From Armatimonadota bacterium (lineage in GTDB: Bacteria > Bacillota > Desulfotomaculia > Desulfotomaculales > Nap2-2B), in the NCBI GenBank assembly GCA_023511535.1, contig JAIMBK010000012.1:1-54087 (forward strand): a stretch of DNA of 54,087 nucleotides. Direction: 5' to 3'. The notes beneath the pieces were generated by a model, which made no database searches, was not told where the DNA came from, and was given only the letters and a program-made list of their open reading frames with translations. Positions 41,379 through 49,754 of this stretch are shown here, one piece after another; position 1 is the first letter of the stretch, and each line of letters opens with the position of its first letter. Position numbers and translations under genes: made by a program.

Positions 41379-42560
41379 ATGCATTTAAAGCGGGGTTGGG
41401 CGATCTTTTTGCTGGTTACAATTCTGGCGGTAGCTCTCGTTGCCGCCGGCTGCGGAGGCCAGCAGCAGCCGAAGCAGGAGGCAAAGCCGGCGGCGCCTGC
41501 GGGGGAGAAAGTGATTAAAATCGGTCTTTCCGTACCTTTGACCGGTGATGTGAAGACTTTTGGCGAATCGATTAAAAACGCCTTCCTGCTCGCCATCGAA
41601 CAGGCCGGGGGGAAAGCAGGGGATTACAAAATTGAGTACGTAATTATGGACGACCGCAACGATGCCACCGAAGCCGTGAATGTGGCCACCAAGATGATCA
41701 CCGGGGATAAAGTAAAGGCGATTATCGGCTCGGCGACTTCCAAGTGCTCGATCCCGATTTCGAAAGTGGCCAACGACAACAAGGTGATCCAGATTAGCCC
41801 CACGGCTACGGCGACGGGACTGACGGTAGAGGATGGAAAACGCAAGGAATACGTCTTCCGCGCCTGCTTCATCGACCCCTTCCAGGGCACCGTGGCAGCA
41901 AAATTTGCTTTGGAGAACCTGAATAAGAAAACTGCTGCCATCCTCTACGACCAGGGTAACGATTACACCATCGGCCTGGCGAAATACTTTAAAGAGGCCT
42001 TCGAAAAGGGCGGCGGAAAGGTACTGGCTAACGAGGCGTACGCCCAGGGCGACACCGACTTCTCGGCGGTGCTGACCAAGATTGCCAAACTGAACCCTGA
42101 CATCCTCTACCTGCCCGATTATTACCAGAAGGCCAGCCTGATCGGCAGGCAGGCCCGGGAAAAGGGGATTAAAGCTATATTCCTGGGCGGCGACGGCTGG
42201 GATTCCAAAGACCTGGACTTTGCCACCATGGAGGGCGGCTATCATACCAACCACTATTCGCCCAGCGACCCGCGCCCGGAGGTAAAAAAGTGGGTGGAGC
42301 AATACAAGGCAAAGTATAACGAAACTCCGGACGCCCTGGCCACCCTGGCTTACGATGCGACCAACCTTCTGCTCAACGCCATCAAGACGGCCAACAGCGA
42401 CGACACCGCCAAGATCAAGGATGCCCTTCAGGCCACTTCCGGTTTCCCTGCCGTGACCGGAAAAATTACCTACGACAAGGACGGCAACCCGGTCAAGGCG
42501 GCGGCCATTTTACAGGTTAAAGGCGGCAAGTTTGAGTACGTGACGACGGTATCGCCTTAA
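41379..42560 (+). CDS. livJ: Branched-chain amino acid ABC transporter, substrate-binding lipoprotein
   Basis: 393 residues. A lipoprotein signal peptide (LLVTILAVALVAAGC) places the lipidated cysteine near residue 25. Next come a short Q/K/P-rich linker and a Leu/Ile/Val-type periplasmic-binding fold: KIGLSVPLTGDVKTFGESIK, IGSATSKCSIPISKV, YLPDYYQKASLIGRQ. It captures ligand outside the membrane for LivHMGF. ATG 41379 follows AAGGAGGT at 10 bases. Ligand could also be a short-chain amide or other amino acid. Confidence 0.93.
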   Translation: MHLKRGWAIFLLVTILAVALVAAGCGGQQQPKQEAKPAAPAGEKVIKIGLSVPLTGDVKTFGESIKNAFLLAIEQAGGKAGDYKIEYVIMDDRNDATEAVNVATKMITGDKVKAIIGSATSKCSIPISKVANDNKVIQISPTATATGLTVEDGKRKEYVFRACFIDPFQGTVAAKFALENLNKKTAAILYDQGNDYTIGLAKYFKEAFEKGGGKVLANEAYAQGDTDFSAVLTKIAKLNPDILYLPDYYQKASLIGRQAREKGIKAIFLGGDGWDSKDLDFATMEGGYHTNHYSPSDPRPEVKKWVEQYKAKYNETPDALATLAYDATNLLLNAIKTANSDDTAKIKDALQATSGFPAVTGKITYDKDGNPVKAAAILQVKGGKFEYVTTVSP

Positions 42561-42575
42561 AAAAATTAAGATCCG

Positions 42576-42612
42576 GCAAGGGGGAGGGGGTTTATGCCTG
42601 CCTTCCCCTTGC
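42576..42612 (+). promoter_or_regulatory. Hairpin between livJ and livH
   Basis: GCAAGGGGGAGG pairs with CCTTCCCCTTGC (12 pairs, one G-T) across a 13-base loop, with no T-run. Such hairpins stabilise the upstream binding-protein message so that more LivJ than permease is made. Confidence 0.6.
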
Positions 42613-42640
42613 TGTGATCAGATCACGGGAGGTTGGCCAG

Positions 42641-43522
42641 TTGGAGTTTCTGGCGCAGGTAATCAACGGTTTGCAGCTTGGTCTTGTCTACGCTCTAATT
42701 GCCCTTGGGTATACGATGGTTTACGGGATTGTGAAACTGATTAATTTTGCCCACGGCGACGTTTTTATGGTGGGTGCCTTTGTTGGCTACTTCGGTTACA
42801 CCTACTGGGGTTTATCCTTTCCTTTAGCCATTCTTGTTGCCATGGTGGTTTGTTCCCTGCTGGGCGTCACCATCGAACGCGTGGCCTACCGCCCCCTTCG
42901 TTATGCTCCCAGAATCGCTGCCTTGATCAGCGCTTTCGGGATGTCGCTTTTTTTAGAGTACTTCTGCAGCTTGAAATTTGTCTTCGGGCCCGACTTCCGG
43001 GTGGTCAAGCGCCCTTTTGAAGAAATGTACTGGCATATCGGCGGCCTGACGATCAGCAACATCCAGGTTACCATCTTTATCGTGGTCGTGGTCATGTTAA
43101 TCATCCTGCAGTATTTAATCTACCGGACGAAAATCGGCATGGCCATGCGCGCCGTTTCGGTCGACCACAACACGGCGCGGCTGATGGGGGTAAACGTGGA
43201 CAACACCATTTCGACAACTTTTGCCATCGGCTCGGCTTTCGCCGCCGTGGGGGGCGTGCTGTATTCCGTGGCCTACCCGCAGATTTACCCCTTTATGGGC
43301 ATCATGCCGGGCTTAAAAGCTTTTACGGCGGCGGTTTTAGGGGGGATCGGAATCATCCCGGGCGCGGTTTTGGGCGCCTTAATCATGGGTCAGGTGGAAA
43401 CGATGACCTCTGCTTACCTCTCTTCTCAGCTCAGGGACGCCATTGCCTTCAGTATCCTGATCCTGGTGCTGCTGATCCGGCCCACCGGGATTTTAGGCCG
43501 CACCGAAACGGAAAAGGTCTAG
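42641..43522 (+). CDS. livH: Branched-chain amino acid ABC transporter permease LivH
   Basis: 293 residues, about eight membrane helices. FLAQVINGLQLGLVYALIAL at the start, YGIVKLINFAHGDVFMVGAF (about 29-48) and the EAA-like AFTAAVLGGIGIIPGAVLGA (about 232-251) are LivH hallmarks. TTG 42641 follows GGGAGG at 10 bases; GTG 42614 would start inside the hairpin. Confidence 0.93.
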   Translation: MEFLAQVINGLQLGLVYALIALGYTMVYGIVKLINFAHGDVFMVGAFVGYFGYTYWGLSFPLAILVAMVVCSLLGVTIERVAYRPLRYAPRIAALISAFGMSLFLEYFCSLKFVFGPDFRVVKRPFEEMYWHIGGLTISNIQVTIFIVVVVMLIILQYLIYRTKIGMAMRAVSVDHNTARLMGVNVDNTISTTFAIGSAFAAVGGVLYSVAYPQIYPFMGIMPGLKAFTAAVLGGIGIIPGAVLGALIMGQVETMTSAYLSSQLRDAIAFSILILVLLIRPTGILGRTETEKV

Positions 43523-43538
43523 GGGGAAGGAGAGAATA

Positions 43539-44546
43539 ATGAAGTTATCCAGGCAATCTCTTGTGATCCTGGCTGTTGCCGCTGCTTTTTACGTGGCCGT
43601 CTGGGCCATGAAAACAGCCGGGATACTCAACCCGTACTGGCAAATGGTGCTGGATCAATCCCTGATCATTACCATCGGCGCCCTGGGCCTTTCCCTGGTT
43701 TACGGTTTTACCGGCCAGTTTTCCCTGGGTCACGCGGCCTTTTACGGCCTTGGGGCGTACACCGCCGGAGTCATCGATAAGTTATGGGGGCATGGCGTTT
43801 TTCCGTTTTTTCTTTTGTCGCTGCTGGTCGGGGCGGCGGTGGCGGGTTTTCTCGCCCTGCTCATCGGTCTGCCCATTTTGCGCCTGCGTTCCGACTACCT
43901 GGGGATCGCCACCCTGGGCTTCGGGATCATCGTGAAGGTGCTCCTGGACAACAGCAACAAGGTCTGGCCGGTTTTGGGCGGCGCCACCGGCATGAGCGGA
44001 ACGCCGCAGGTGGCCAACTTTCACGTGATTTTTGGGATTGCCTTTTTGGTTATCCTGCTGGTGCGCAACTTCGTCTTTTCCAGCTTTGGGCGGGCCTGCA
44101 CCGCCATCCGGGAGGACGAAATCGCCGCCGACGTGATGGGGATCAACACTACGCGCATCAAAGCGCTGGCCTTTGTCCTGGGCTGCGCCCTGGCGGGACT
44201 GGCCGGGGGGTTGTACGCACACCGCTATCCCTATTTGCATCCCTCGAGCTTTGATTTTTTAAAGTCCTTTGATTTTCTGCTCATCGTGGTCCTGGGCGGG
44301 CTGGGCAGCATGACCGGGACGATCCTTACGGCGATCGGCTGGGTCTTTCTTTTAGAGGTCCTGCGCATCATCCTGGGGCAGAACTTTATCGATTTCCGGG
44401 GGGTTATCTACGCCCTGATCCTGATGGTCACCATTATCTTGCGGCCGCAGGGGATCTTCGGCGGGCGCGAATGGAAGATGTTCGTGCCCGGCATAAAAAC
44501 CGCCGGCGCCCCAAAGGAGGAAGCGAAAAGACATGTCGGTGCTTAA
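43539..44546 (+). CDS. livM: Branched-chain amino acid ABC transporter permease LivM
   Basis: 335 residues, about nine membrane helices: ITIGALGLSLVYGFTGQFSL, GHAAFYGLGAYTAGV, LRLRSDYLGIATLGFGIIVK, DFLLIVVLGGLGSMTGTI. ATG 43539 follows GGGGGAAGGAGAG. Its last 14 bases overlap livG. Confidence 0.94.
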   Translation: MKLSRQSLVILAVAAAFYVAVWAMKTAGILNPYWQMVLDQSLIITIGALGLSLVYGFTGQFSLGHAAFYGLGAYTAGVIDKLWGHGVFPFFLLSLLVGAAVAGFLALLIGLPILRLRSDYLGIATLGFGIIVKVLLDNSNKVWPVLGGATGMSGTPQVANFHVIFGIAFLVILLVRNFVFSSFGRACTAIREDEIAADVMGINTTRIKALAFVLGCALAGLAGGLYAHRYPYLHPSSFDFLKSFDFLLIVVLGGLGSMTGTILTAIGWVFLLEVLRIILGQNFIDFRGVIYALILMVTIILRPQGIFGGREWKMFVPGIKTAGAPKEEAKRHVGA

Positions 44547-45306
44547 AATTGAAAACCTGTCCAAGCACTTCGGCGGTTTAAAGGCAGTCAACAATTTTCA
44601 CCTCCAGCTTGCGCCCGGGGAAATTGCCGGTTTAATCGGTCCGAACGGAGCCGGGAAAACCACCGTGTTTAACTTAATTACCGGGATTTACCAGCCGACG
44701 GAAGGCGCGGTTTATTTTCAGGGGGAAAATATTACCGGACTGCCGCCATACAAAGTGATGCAAAAAGGAATTGCCCGCACCTTTCAAAACATCCGCCTGT
44801 TTAAAAACCTGACGGTTCTCGATAACGTCCGGGTTTCTTTCGGCTACCGGATTAAATACAATTTTTTCGACGCGGTTATGCGGACACCGCGTTTTTCCCG
44901 CGAAGAAGACATCGTCACCGCCCAGGCGCTCCAGATTTTAGAAGTTTTAAATTTAGCCGGGCGCGCACTGGATCAGGCCGGTAGCCTGCCGTACGGCGAT
45001 CAGCGCCGGGTGGAAATCGCCCGGGCCCTGGCGGGAAAGCCGAAGCTTTTGATGCTGGACGAGCCCGCCGCCGGGATGAACCCGGCGGAAGTGGCGCGCA
45101 TGGTGGAGCTGGTGCGCGAGGTTAAAGCACGGTTTGATCTCACCGTACTGGTGATTGAGCACCAGATGGGCCTGGTAATGAACTTGTGCGAACGGATTGT
45201 GGTCATGGATTTCGGTCAGATCATCGCCGAAGGTACGCCCGCCGAAATCCGGCGCAACCCACAGGTGCTGGAGGCTTATCTGGGGAAAGGGGCAACGGTG
45301 GCGTGA
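44533..45306 (+). CDS. livG: Branched-chain amino acid ABC transporter ATPase LivG
   Basis: 257 residues. Walker A GPNGAGKTT (about 37-45), signature-type LPYGDQRRVEIARALAG, Walker B LLMLDEPAAGMNP, and the switch H in VIEHQMGLVM. LivG-type C-terminus (LGKGATVA). AAAGGAGGAAG precedes ATG 44533 within livM. Confidence 0.95.
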   Translation: MSVLKIENLSKHFGGLKAVNNFHLQLAPGEIAGLIGPNGAGKTTVFNLITGIYQPTEGAVYFQGENITGLPPYKVMQKGIARTFQNIRLFKNLTVLDNVRVSFGYRIKYNFFDAVMRTPRFSREEDIVTAQALQILEVLNLAGRALDQAGSLPYGDQRRVEIARALAGKPKLLMLDEPAAGMNPAEVARMVELVREVKARFDLTVLVIEHQMGLVMNLCERIVVMDFGQIIAEGTPAEIRRNPQVLEAYLGKGATVA

Positions 45307-46034
45307 AGAACAACGGCAATGTGCTGCTGGAAGTGAAGGATCTGGAAGTTTACTACGGGGCCATCCGGGCCCTGCAGGGGATTTCTTTTTCTGTGTCGGA
45401 GGGAGAGATTGTCACCCTCATCGGTGCCAACGGGGCCGGCAAATCCACCACCCTGCGTGCCATCTCGGGTTTAATCCAGGCCAGAAAAGGGGAGATTATT
45501 TTTAAAGGCCAAAGGTTGAATAAGGTGCCTGCTCATAAAATTGTGCGCCTGGGTATTTCCCACGTACCGGAAGGGCGGCAGATTTTTCCCAACCTGACCG
45601 TAACGGAAAACCTGCTGATGGGGGCTTTTACCCGGACAGACAGGGATGAAGTCGATAAGTCCCTACAGATGGTCATGGAGAGGTTTCCCCGGTTGAAAGA
45701 AAGAAAAAGCCAGCTGGCCGGAACCCTTTCGGGCGGCGAGCAGCAGATGCTGGCCATGGGCCGGGGCCTGATGGGCAAACCCACCCTGCTGATCCTGGAC
45801 GAGCCGTCCATGGGGCTTTCGCCTTTGCTGGTGGAAGAGATCTTTGAAATCATCAAAACCATTAACCGCCAGGGGACCACCGTGCTGCTGGTCGAGCAGA
45901 ACGCCTACATGGCCCTGCAGGTGGCCCACCGGGCTTACGTACTGGAAACGGGGCGGATTGTTTTAAGTGGGCCGACGGCCGAGTTACAGGCCGACCCCCG
46001 GGTGCGCGGCGCTTATTTAGGGGAAATTGCGTGA
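45303..46034 (+). CDS. livF: Branched-chain amino acid ABC transporter ATPase LivF
   Basis: 243 residues. Walker A GANGAGKST, signature LSGGEQQMLAMGRGLM, Walker B LLILDEPSMGLSP, and LLVEQNAYMALQVAHRAYVL. GTG 45303 overlaps the livG stop (GTGA), giving translational coupling; the frame extends upstream of it only as shadow. It closes the liv operon. Confidence 0.94.
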   Translation: MKNNGNVLLEVKDLEVYYGAIRALQGISFSVSEGEIVTLIGANGAGKSTTLRAISGLIQARKGEIIFKGQRLNKVPAHKIVRLGISHVPEGRQIFPNLTVTENLLMGAFTRTDRDEVDKSLQMVMERFPRLKERKSQLAGTLSGGEQQMLAMGRGLMGKPTLLILDEPSMGLSPLLVEEIFEIIKTINRQGTTVLLVEQNAYMALQVAHRAYVLETGRIVLSGPTAELQADPRVRGAYLGEIA

Positions 46035-46110
46035 AAGAAAAGCAAAGGGGGTTACCCGTAAAAACTTTTCGGGTTTCCATTAATCAGGGTAACTGTTTTC
46101 GGGGGCGTAT

Positions 46111-46206
46111 AAAGGCACAAAGGCATAAAGATCCACAGGCACAAAGGCATAAAGGAAAGGCATGAAAAACCATTTACTTTGTGCCTTTGTGCCTGGTTGA
46201 CTTTGT
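46111..46206. repeat. Inverted pair of repeat family A arrays
   Basis: Four direct GGCACAAAGGCATAAAG-type words (46111-46157) and an inverted run ACTTTGTGCCTTTGTGCC with ACTTTGTC following (46176-46206). It lies between livF and the phosphoesterase and could form a long hairpin. Confidence 0.85.
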
Positions 46207-46273
46207 CTAATATTTTCGTGGAGGCCGGAAAGCGCGACCGCCCGCGCCGGTCGTAATGTTTGGGGTGGAAGAA

Positions 46274-46765
46274 ATGAAAATTGCCGTGATTTCCGATACG
46301 CACATCAGGCGTCCGGGAGAATGGATTCCCCGGGAACTGGAAAAGGTTCTGAGGGAAATCGGATTTATCGTCCATTGCGGAGATTTCGAGATTTTTTCCG
46401 CCTACAGTGAGTTTCAGAAACTGGGCGAACTGATTGCCGTCCACGGAAACATGGATTCGGGAGAACTGAAACGGAAGCTCCCTGCCCGGGTAACTTTCGA
46501 GGCGGCCGGGTGGAAAATTGGAGTGATCCACGGGGACGGTCCTCCCGCCGGCCTCGAGACCAGAGTCGCCGCCGCCCTGCCGGGGGTGGACGTGATCCTG
46601 TACGGCCACTCCCACCGCCCGCGCAACGAAGTCCGGGACGGCGTTCTTTTCTTTAACCCGGGCAGCCCCACCGATCGGCGATTTACCCTTTATAATTCCT
46701 ACGGGATAATTGAATTGGGTCCGGATGGGCCGAGAGGGGAAATCATCAGAATAGAAGAAGGATGA
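46274..46765 (+). CDS. YfcE/MJ0936-type metallophosphoesterase
   Basis: 163 residues. Calcineurin-like motifs: KIAVISDTHIR (2-12), IVHCGDFE (about 35-42), AVHGNMDS (about 59-66), GVIHGDG and LYGHSHRPRN (about 113-122), which supply the two-metal site. It hydrolyses phosphodiesters of unknown identity. ATG 46274 follows GGGGTGGAAGAA; an in-frame ATG at 46256 is less likely. Its stop lies 2 bases before hypA, so it is part of the hyp operon. Confidence 0.9.
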   Translation: MKIAVISDTHIRRPGEWIPRELEKVLREIGFIVHCGDFEIFSAYSEFQKLGELIAVHGNMDSGELKRKLPARVTFEAAGWKIGVIHGDGPPAGLETRVAAALPGVDVILYGHSHRPRNEVRDGVLFFNPGSPTDRRFTLYNSYGIIELGPDGPRGEIIRIEEG

Positions 46766-46767
46766 TG

Positions 46768-47112
46768 ATGCACGAAGCTTCCCTGATTCAAAACCTGCTG
46801 GAGATTGTTCTGGAGAGCGCTGCCGCCAACGGAATCACCAGGGTCAAGCGGATTTACCTGGTGGTGGGCGAGGGGCACGGCGCTTTGCCGGACGCCCTTG
46901 ATTTTGCCTTCCGGGCGCTTTCCCGGGACACTATTTGTGCCGGGGGGGTGCTGGAAATCGAGACCCGCCCCGTTCTTTACGGCTGCCGGGATTGCGGGGA
47001 GGAATTTCCCGGTTTGCCATGGCTGCCCGCGGATTGCTCCCGCTGCGGTTCGCGACAACTTTTCCTGAAGCAGGGCAGGGAACTTTTTGTAGACTATTAC
47101 GAAGGTGAGTAG
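46768..47112 (+). CDS. hypA: Hydrogenase nickel-insertion protein HypA
   Basis: 114 residues. It begins MHEASLIQNLLEIV, where His2 binds nickel, and has a zinc site of two cysteine pairs (CRDCG and CSRCG, about 74-96). It delivers nickel with HypB to NiFe-hydrogenase. The third of three consecutive ATGs is chosen, since it gives the conserved Met-His start. Confidence 0.93.
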   Translation: MHEASLIQNLLEIVLESAAANGITRVKRIYLVVGEGHGALPDALDFAFRALSRDTICAGGVLEIETRPVLYGCRDCGEEFPGLPWLPADCSRCGSRQLFLKQGRELFVDYYEGE

Positions 47113-47245
47113 CCGTCTTCCGGACATGCTATCAAGAATGGTTAACGTTAATGAAGTGGCTGGCGCTTTGTTTTGTTGGTTGCTTTGTCGGGTGAGATTT
47201 GAAAAATACGTAAAGCCCAGGTAGTTCGGAAATGGGGGAATATTT

Positions 47246-47908
47246 TTGAAAGTGATCCTCGCCCGGGATCTGCTGCGGGCCAACGCCGATCAGGCGCAGC
47301 TAAACAGAAAGATTTTTGACCGGAACGGAGTGGCGGTGGTGAACCTGCTGAGTTCTCCGGGAGCCGGAAAAACCACTCTGCTGGAAAAGACCCTGGCCCT
47401 TTTGCGGGGGAGGGTGGCGGCCGGCGTGATTGAGGGGGATATTTCCACCACCCGGGACGCGGAGCGAATTGCGGGTCAGGGTGTACCGGTCGTCCAGATC
47501 AATACCGAGGGAATCTGCCACCTGGATGCCCGGATGGTCGCCCGGGCACTGCCGGAGCTCCCCGTAGCCGGTCTCGATCTGCTCTTCATCGAAAATGTGG
47601 GCAACCTGGTCTGTCCGGCGTCTTTCGACCTGGGGGAGCACCGGAAGGTGGCCCTCTTGAGCGTAACGGAAGGCAGCGACAAGCCCGCCAAGTACCCGGC
47701 GGTTTTTCGGGAAGCACAGGCAGTCGTGATCAGCAAAACCGATCTGCTCCCCCATACCGATTTCGACCCGGCCGGCTGCTGTTCCGAAATGCACAAGATT
47801 AATCCCGGACTGGAGATCTTTGTAACGTCGGCAAAAACCGGGGAAGGACTGGCCGCCTGGGTCGCCTGGCTGGAAAAAATGGTGGCGGAAAGGAAGGGCT
47901 TCTCCTAA
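47246..47908 (+). CDS. hypB: Hydrogenase nickel-insertion GTPase HypB
   Basis: 220 residues. P-loop SSPGAGKTTLLEKTL (about 35-49), GDISTTRDAERI, INTEGICHLDARMV (metal-site C-H), IENVGNLVCPASFDLGE and SKTDLLP. It lacks both the N-terminal CXXCGC nickel motif and a His-rich nickel-storage tract, so it is the minimal form. TTG 47246 follows GGGGG. A 133-base gap separates it from hypA. Confidence 0.94.
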   Translation: MKVILARDLLRANADQAQLNRKIFDRNGVAVVNLLSSPGAGKTTLLEKTLALLRGRVAAGVIEGDISTTRDAERIAGQGVPVVQINTEGICHLDARMVARALPELPVAGLDLLFIENVGNLVCPASFDLGEHRKVALLSVTEGSDKPAKYPAVFREAQAVVISKTDLLPHTDFDPAGCCSEMHKINPGLEIFVTSAKTGEGLAAWVAWLEKMVAERKGFS

Positions 47909-47920
47909 GCTTTTTTAAAA

Positions 47921-48075
47921 TTCACCGCAAAGGCGCAAAAGACACAAAAGATTCAAATAAATATTTAGAGCGGTTTCCTGTTCCCATTTTCTTTATGGCG
48001 AAATGCCGATCGCCATGGCAACTTCGTGGGGAATTCTTTTATCCTGATCCTTGACGTCTGACGGCTGCCGACTGA
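47921..48075. repeat. Repeat families A and C between hypB and hypC
   Basis: ACCGCAAAGGCGCAAAAGAC (47925-47944) and the following CACAAAAG are family A; GACGTCTGACGGCTGCCGAC (48053-48072) is family C. The 182-base gap has no gene. Confidence 0.7.
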
Positions 48076-48090
48076 AACGGGGTAGTTTTG

Positions 48091-48321
48091 ATGTGTCTGG
48101 GTGTTCCCGGCAAGGTGGTGGAGGCGATCTCCGGCGAGCCCTGGGCGATTATTGAAACCTTCGGGCTGCGCCGCCTGGTGGGTACCCACCTGGTGGGCGA
48201 GGTGCAACCTGGTGAATACCTGCTGGTGCACGCGGGGTACGCCATTGAAAAAGTAGACTTGGAGGATGCCCTGGAGCGCATCCGCCTTTGGGAGGAGCTT
48301 TCCCGTGCCGCTGCTGAGTAA
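48091..48321 (+). CDS. hypC: Hydrogenase assembly chaperone HypC
   Basis: 76 residues starting MCLGVPGKVVEAI, where Cys2 is essential for carrying the Fe(CN)2CO unit with HypD. HAGYAIEKVDLEDA is in the C-terminal helix region. ATG 48091 is fixed by the conserved start. It overlaps hypD by 17 bases. Confidence 0.95.
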   Translation: MCLGVPGKVVEAISGEPWAIIETFGLRRLVGTHLVGEVQPGEYLLVHAGYAIEKVDLEDALERIRLWEELSRAAAE

Positions 48322-49411
48322 GTTGGGCGACCCGGCGCTGGGCAAAAGGCTGCTGGCCAGGGTCAGCGAACGGGCGGGGCGCCTGGCCGGCCGCCTGGGG
48401 CGCCGGCTGGTGTTCATGGAGGTGTGCGGCACCCACACGATGGCCATCTCCCGCAGCGGGCTGCGCAGCCTGCTGCGGGAAACGATGGAACTGCGCAGCG
48501 GGCCGGGCTGCCCCGTGTGCGTCACCGCCGCGGAAGACCTGGATAAGGCCATTGCCCTGGCGCGGCTGCCGGGCGTGACCGTGGCCACCTTCGGGGACAT
48601 GGTGCGGGTGCCGGGAAGCGCATCTTCTCTGGAGGAGGAAAGGGCCCGGGGCGCCCGGGTGCGGGTTGTTTACTCGCCGCTGGAGGCGGTGGACCTGGCG
48701 GACAGCAGGCCGGATGAGGAAGTTGTTTTCATTGGTGTTGGTTTTGAAGCTACGGCTCCCGTAGCGGGGCTCTGCCTGATCGAGGCAGCCCGCCGGCGGC
48801 TGCGTAACTTCAGCTTTCTTTGCCTGCATAAACTGGTGCCGCCGGCGCTCAAAGCGCTGCTGGCGGACCCGCAGCCGGGCATCGACGGGTTGATCCTGCC
48901 GGGCCACGTCAGCGCCATTATCGGCCGGCAGGCCTACGATTTTATTGCCAGGGAGCACGGAATCCCGGCGGTGGTAAGCGGCTTTGAATCCCTGGACATT
49001 CTGGGGGCGATTTATTTTCTTTTGGATATGCTGGAAAAACGCTCGCCGGAAGTGGTGAACGGCTACACCCGGGTAGTGAAGGAAGAGGGGAACCAGCAGG
49101 CCCGTGCGGTCATGGAAAAGTGCTTCGGAGCGGCGGCGGCTGCCTGGCGGGGCCTGGGGGAAATTCCGGCGAGCGGACTTCGCCTGAAGGATGATTATGT
49201 AACCTACGATGCGGCAGCCAGGTTTCCCGTTCCCAAAAAACCCGCCCGGCCCCACACGGGCTGTCGCTGCGAGGACCTGTTAAAAGGAAAGCTTACTCCC
49301 CCGGAGTGCCCCCTCTTTGCCCGGGGCTGTACGCCCGTCCGCCCCGTCGGCCCCTGCATGGTTTCCTTAGAGGGAGCCTGTGCGGCCTATTACCATTACG
49401 AGCGGACTTAA
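48305..49411 (+). CDS. hypD: Hydrogenase Fe-cyano-carbonyl scaffold HypD
   Basis: 368 residues. MEVCGTHTMAISRSGLRSLL (about 39-58), GPGCPVCVTAAEDLDKAI, FTAP-like GFEATAPVAG, LPGHVSAIIG, and a C-terminal cysteine set for a [4Fe-4S] cluster (HTGCRCEDLLKG, CPLFARGCTPVRPVGPCMVS). GTG 48305 follows GGGAGGAG within hypC. Confidence 0.95.
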   Translation: MPLLSKLGDPALGKRLLARVSERAGRLAGRLGRRLVFMEVCGTHTMAISRSGLRSLLRETMELRSGPGCPVCVTAAEDLDKAIALARLPGVTVATFGDMVRVPGSASSLEEERARGARVRVVYSPLEAVDLADSRPDEEVVFIGVGFEATAPVAGLCLIEAARRRLRNFSFLCLHKLVPPALKALLADPQPGIDGLILPGHVSAIIGRQAYDFIAREHGIPAVVSGFESLDILGAIYFLLDMLEKRSPEVVNGYTRVVKEEGNQQARAVMEKCFGAAAAAWRGLGEIPASGLRLKDDYVTYDAAARFPVPKKPARPHTGCRCEDLLKGKLTPPECPLFARGCTPVRPVGPCMVSLEGACAAYYHYERT

Positions 49412-49413
49412 TT

Positions 49414-49523
49414 CAGTCGTCGGTCGTCGGCCGTCAGACGTCAGAAACAAAGCGTGGAACATAAACTTTTCGAGAGGCAGTCTTCCAACCTCCGATATCC
49501 GGCCTTCGACGACTGACGACCGG
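49414..49523. repeat. Inverted pair of repeat family C
   Basis: CAGTCGTCGGTCGTCGGCCG (49414-49433) and the GTCAGACGTCAG after it, then in inverse orientation CGACGACTGACGACCGGT (49507-49524). It lies at the start of the 343-base gap between hypD and hypE. Confidence 0.8.
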
Positions 49524-49573
49524 TATTGTCAGTTTACGCATATGTCGCTCTGGCAAATCAAACGGCGGGCCGG

Positions 49574-49698
49574 CCCGGCACTCAGCCTTCACGTGAGTTT
49601 GCTTTTTGTTTCCCGGTGTCCGCCTTAAATTCAACCCAAATCAACATAACCTAAGCTGAGTGCCGGGTATCCTCTGCTGGTGCCGCGAAAAAGCGGCA
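49574..49698. other. Long-arm inverted repeat plus adjacent hairpin ahead of hypE
   Basis: CCCGGCACTCAGC (49574-49586) and GCTGAGTGCCGGG (49655-49667), 13 perfect bases with a 68-base interior, then TGCCGC-GAAAAA-GCGGCA (49681-49698). It looks like a structured RNA leader or the remains of a small mobile element. No known riboswitch is recognised. Confidence 0.6.
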
Positions 49699-49707
49699 TA
49701 AGGGTGT

Positions 49708-49735
49708 AATTCCCAAATTCCCAATTCCCAATTCC
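49708..49735 (+). repeat. Dispersed repeat family B, inverted orientation
   Basis: AATTCCCAAATTCCCAATTC and another unit, directly before the hypE ribosome binding region (AAGGAAG). Confidence 0.78.
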
Positions 49736-49754
49736 TTTTTAAGGAAGTGTTGCT

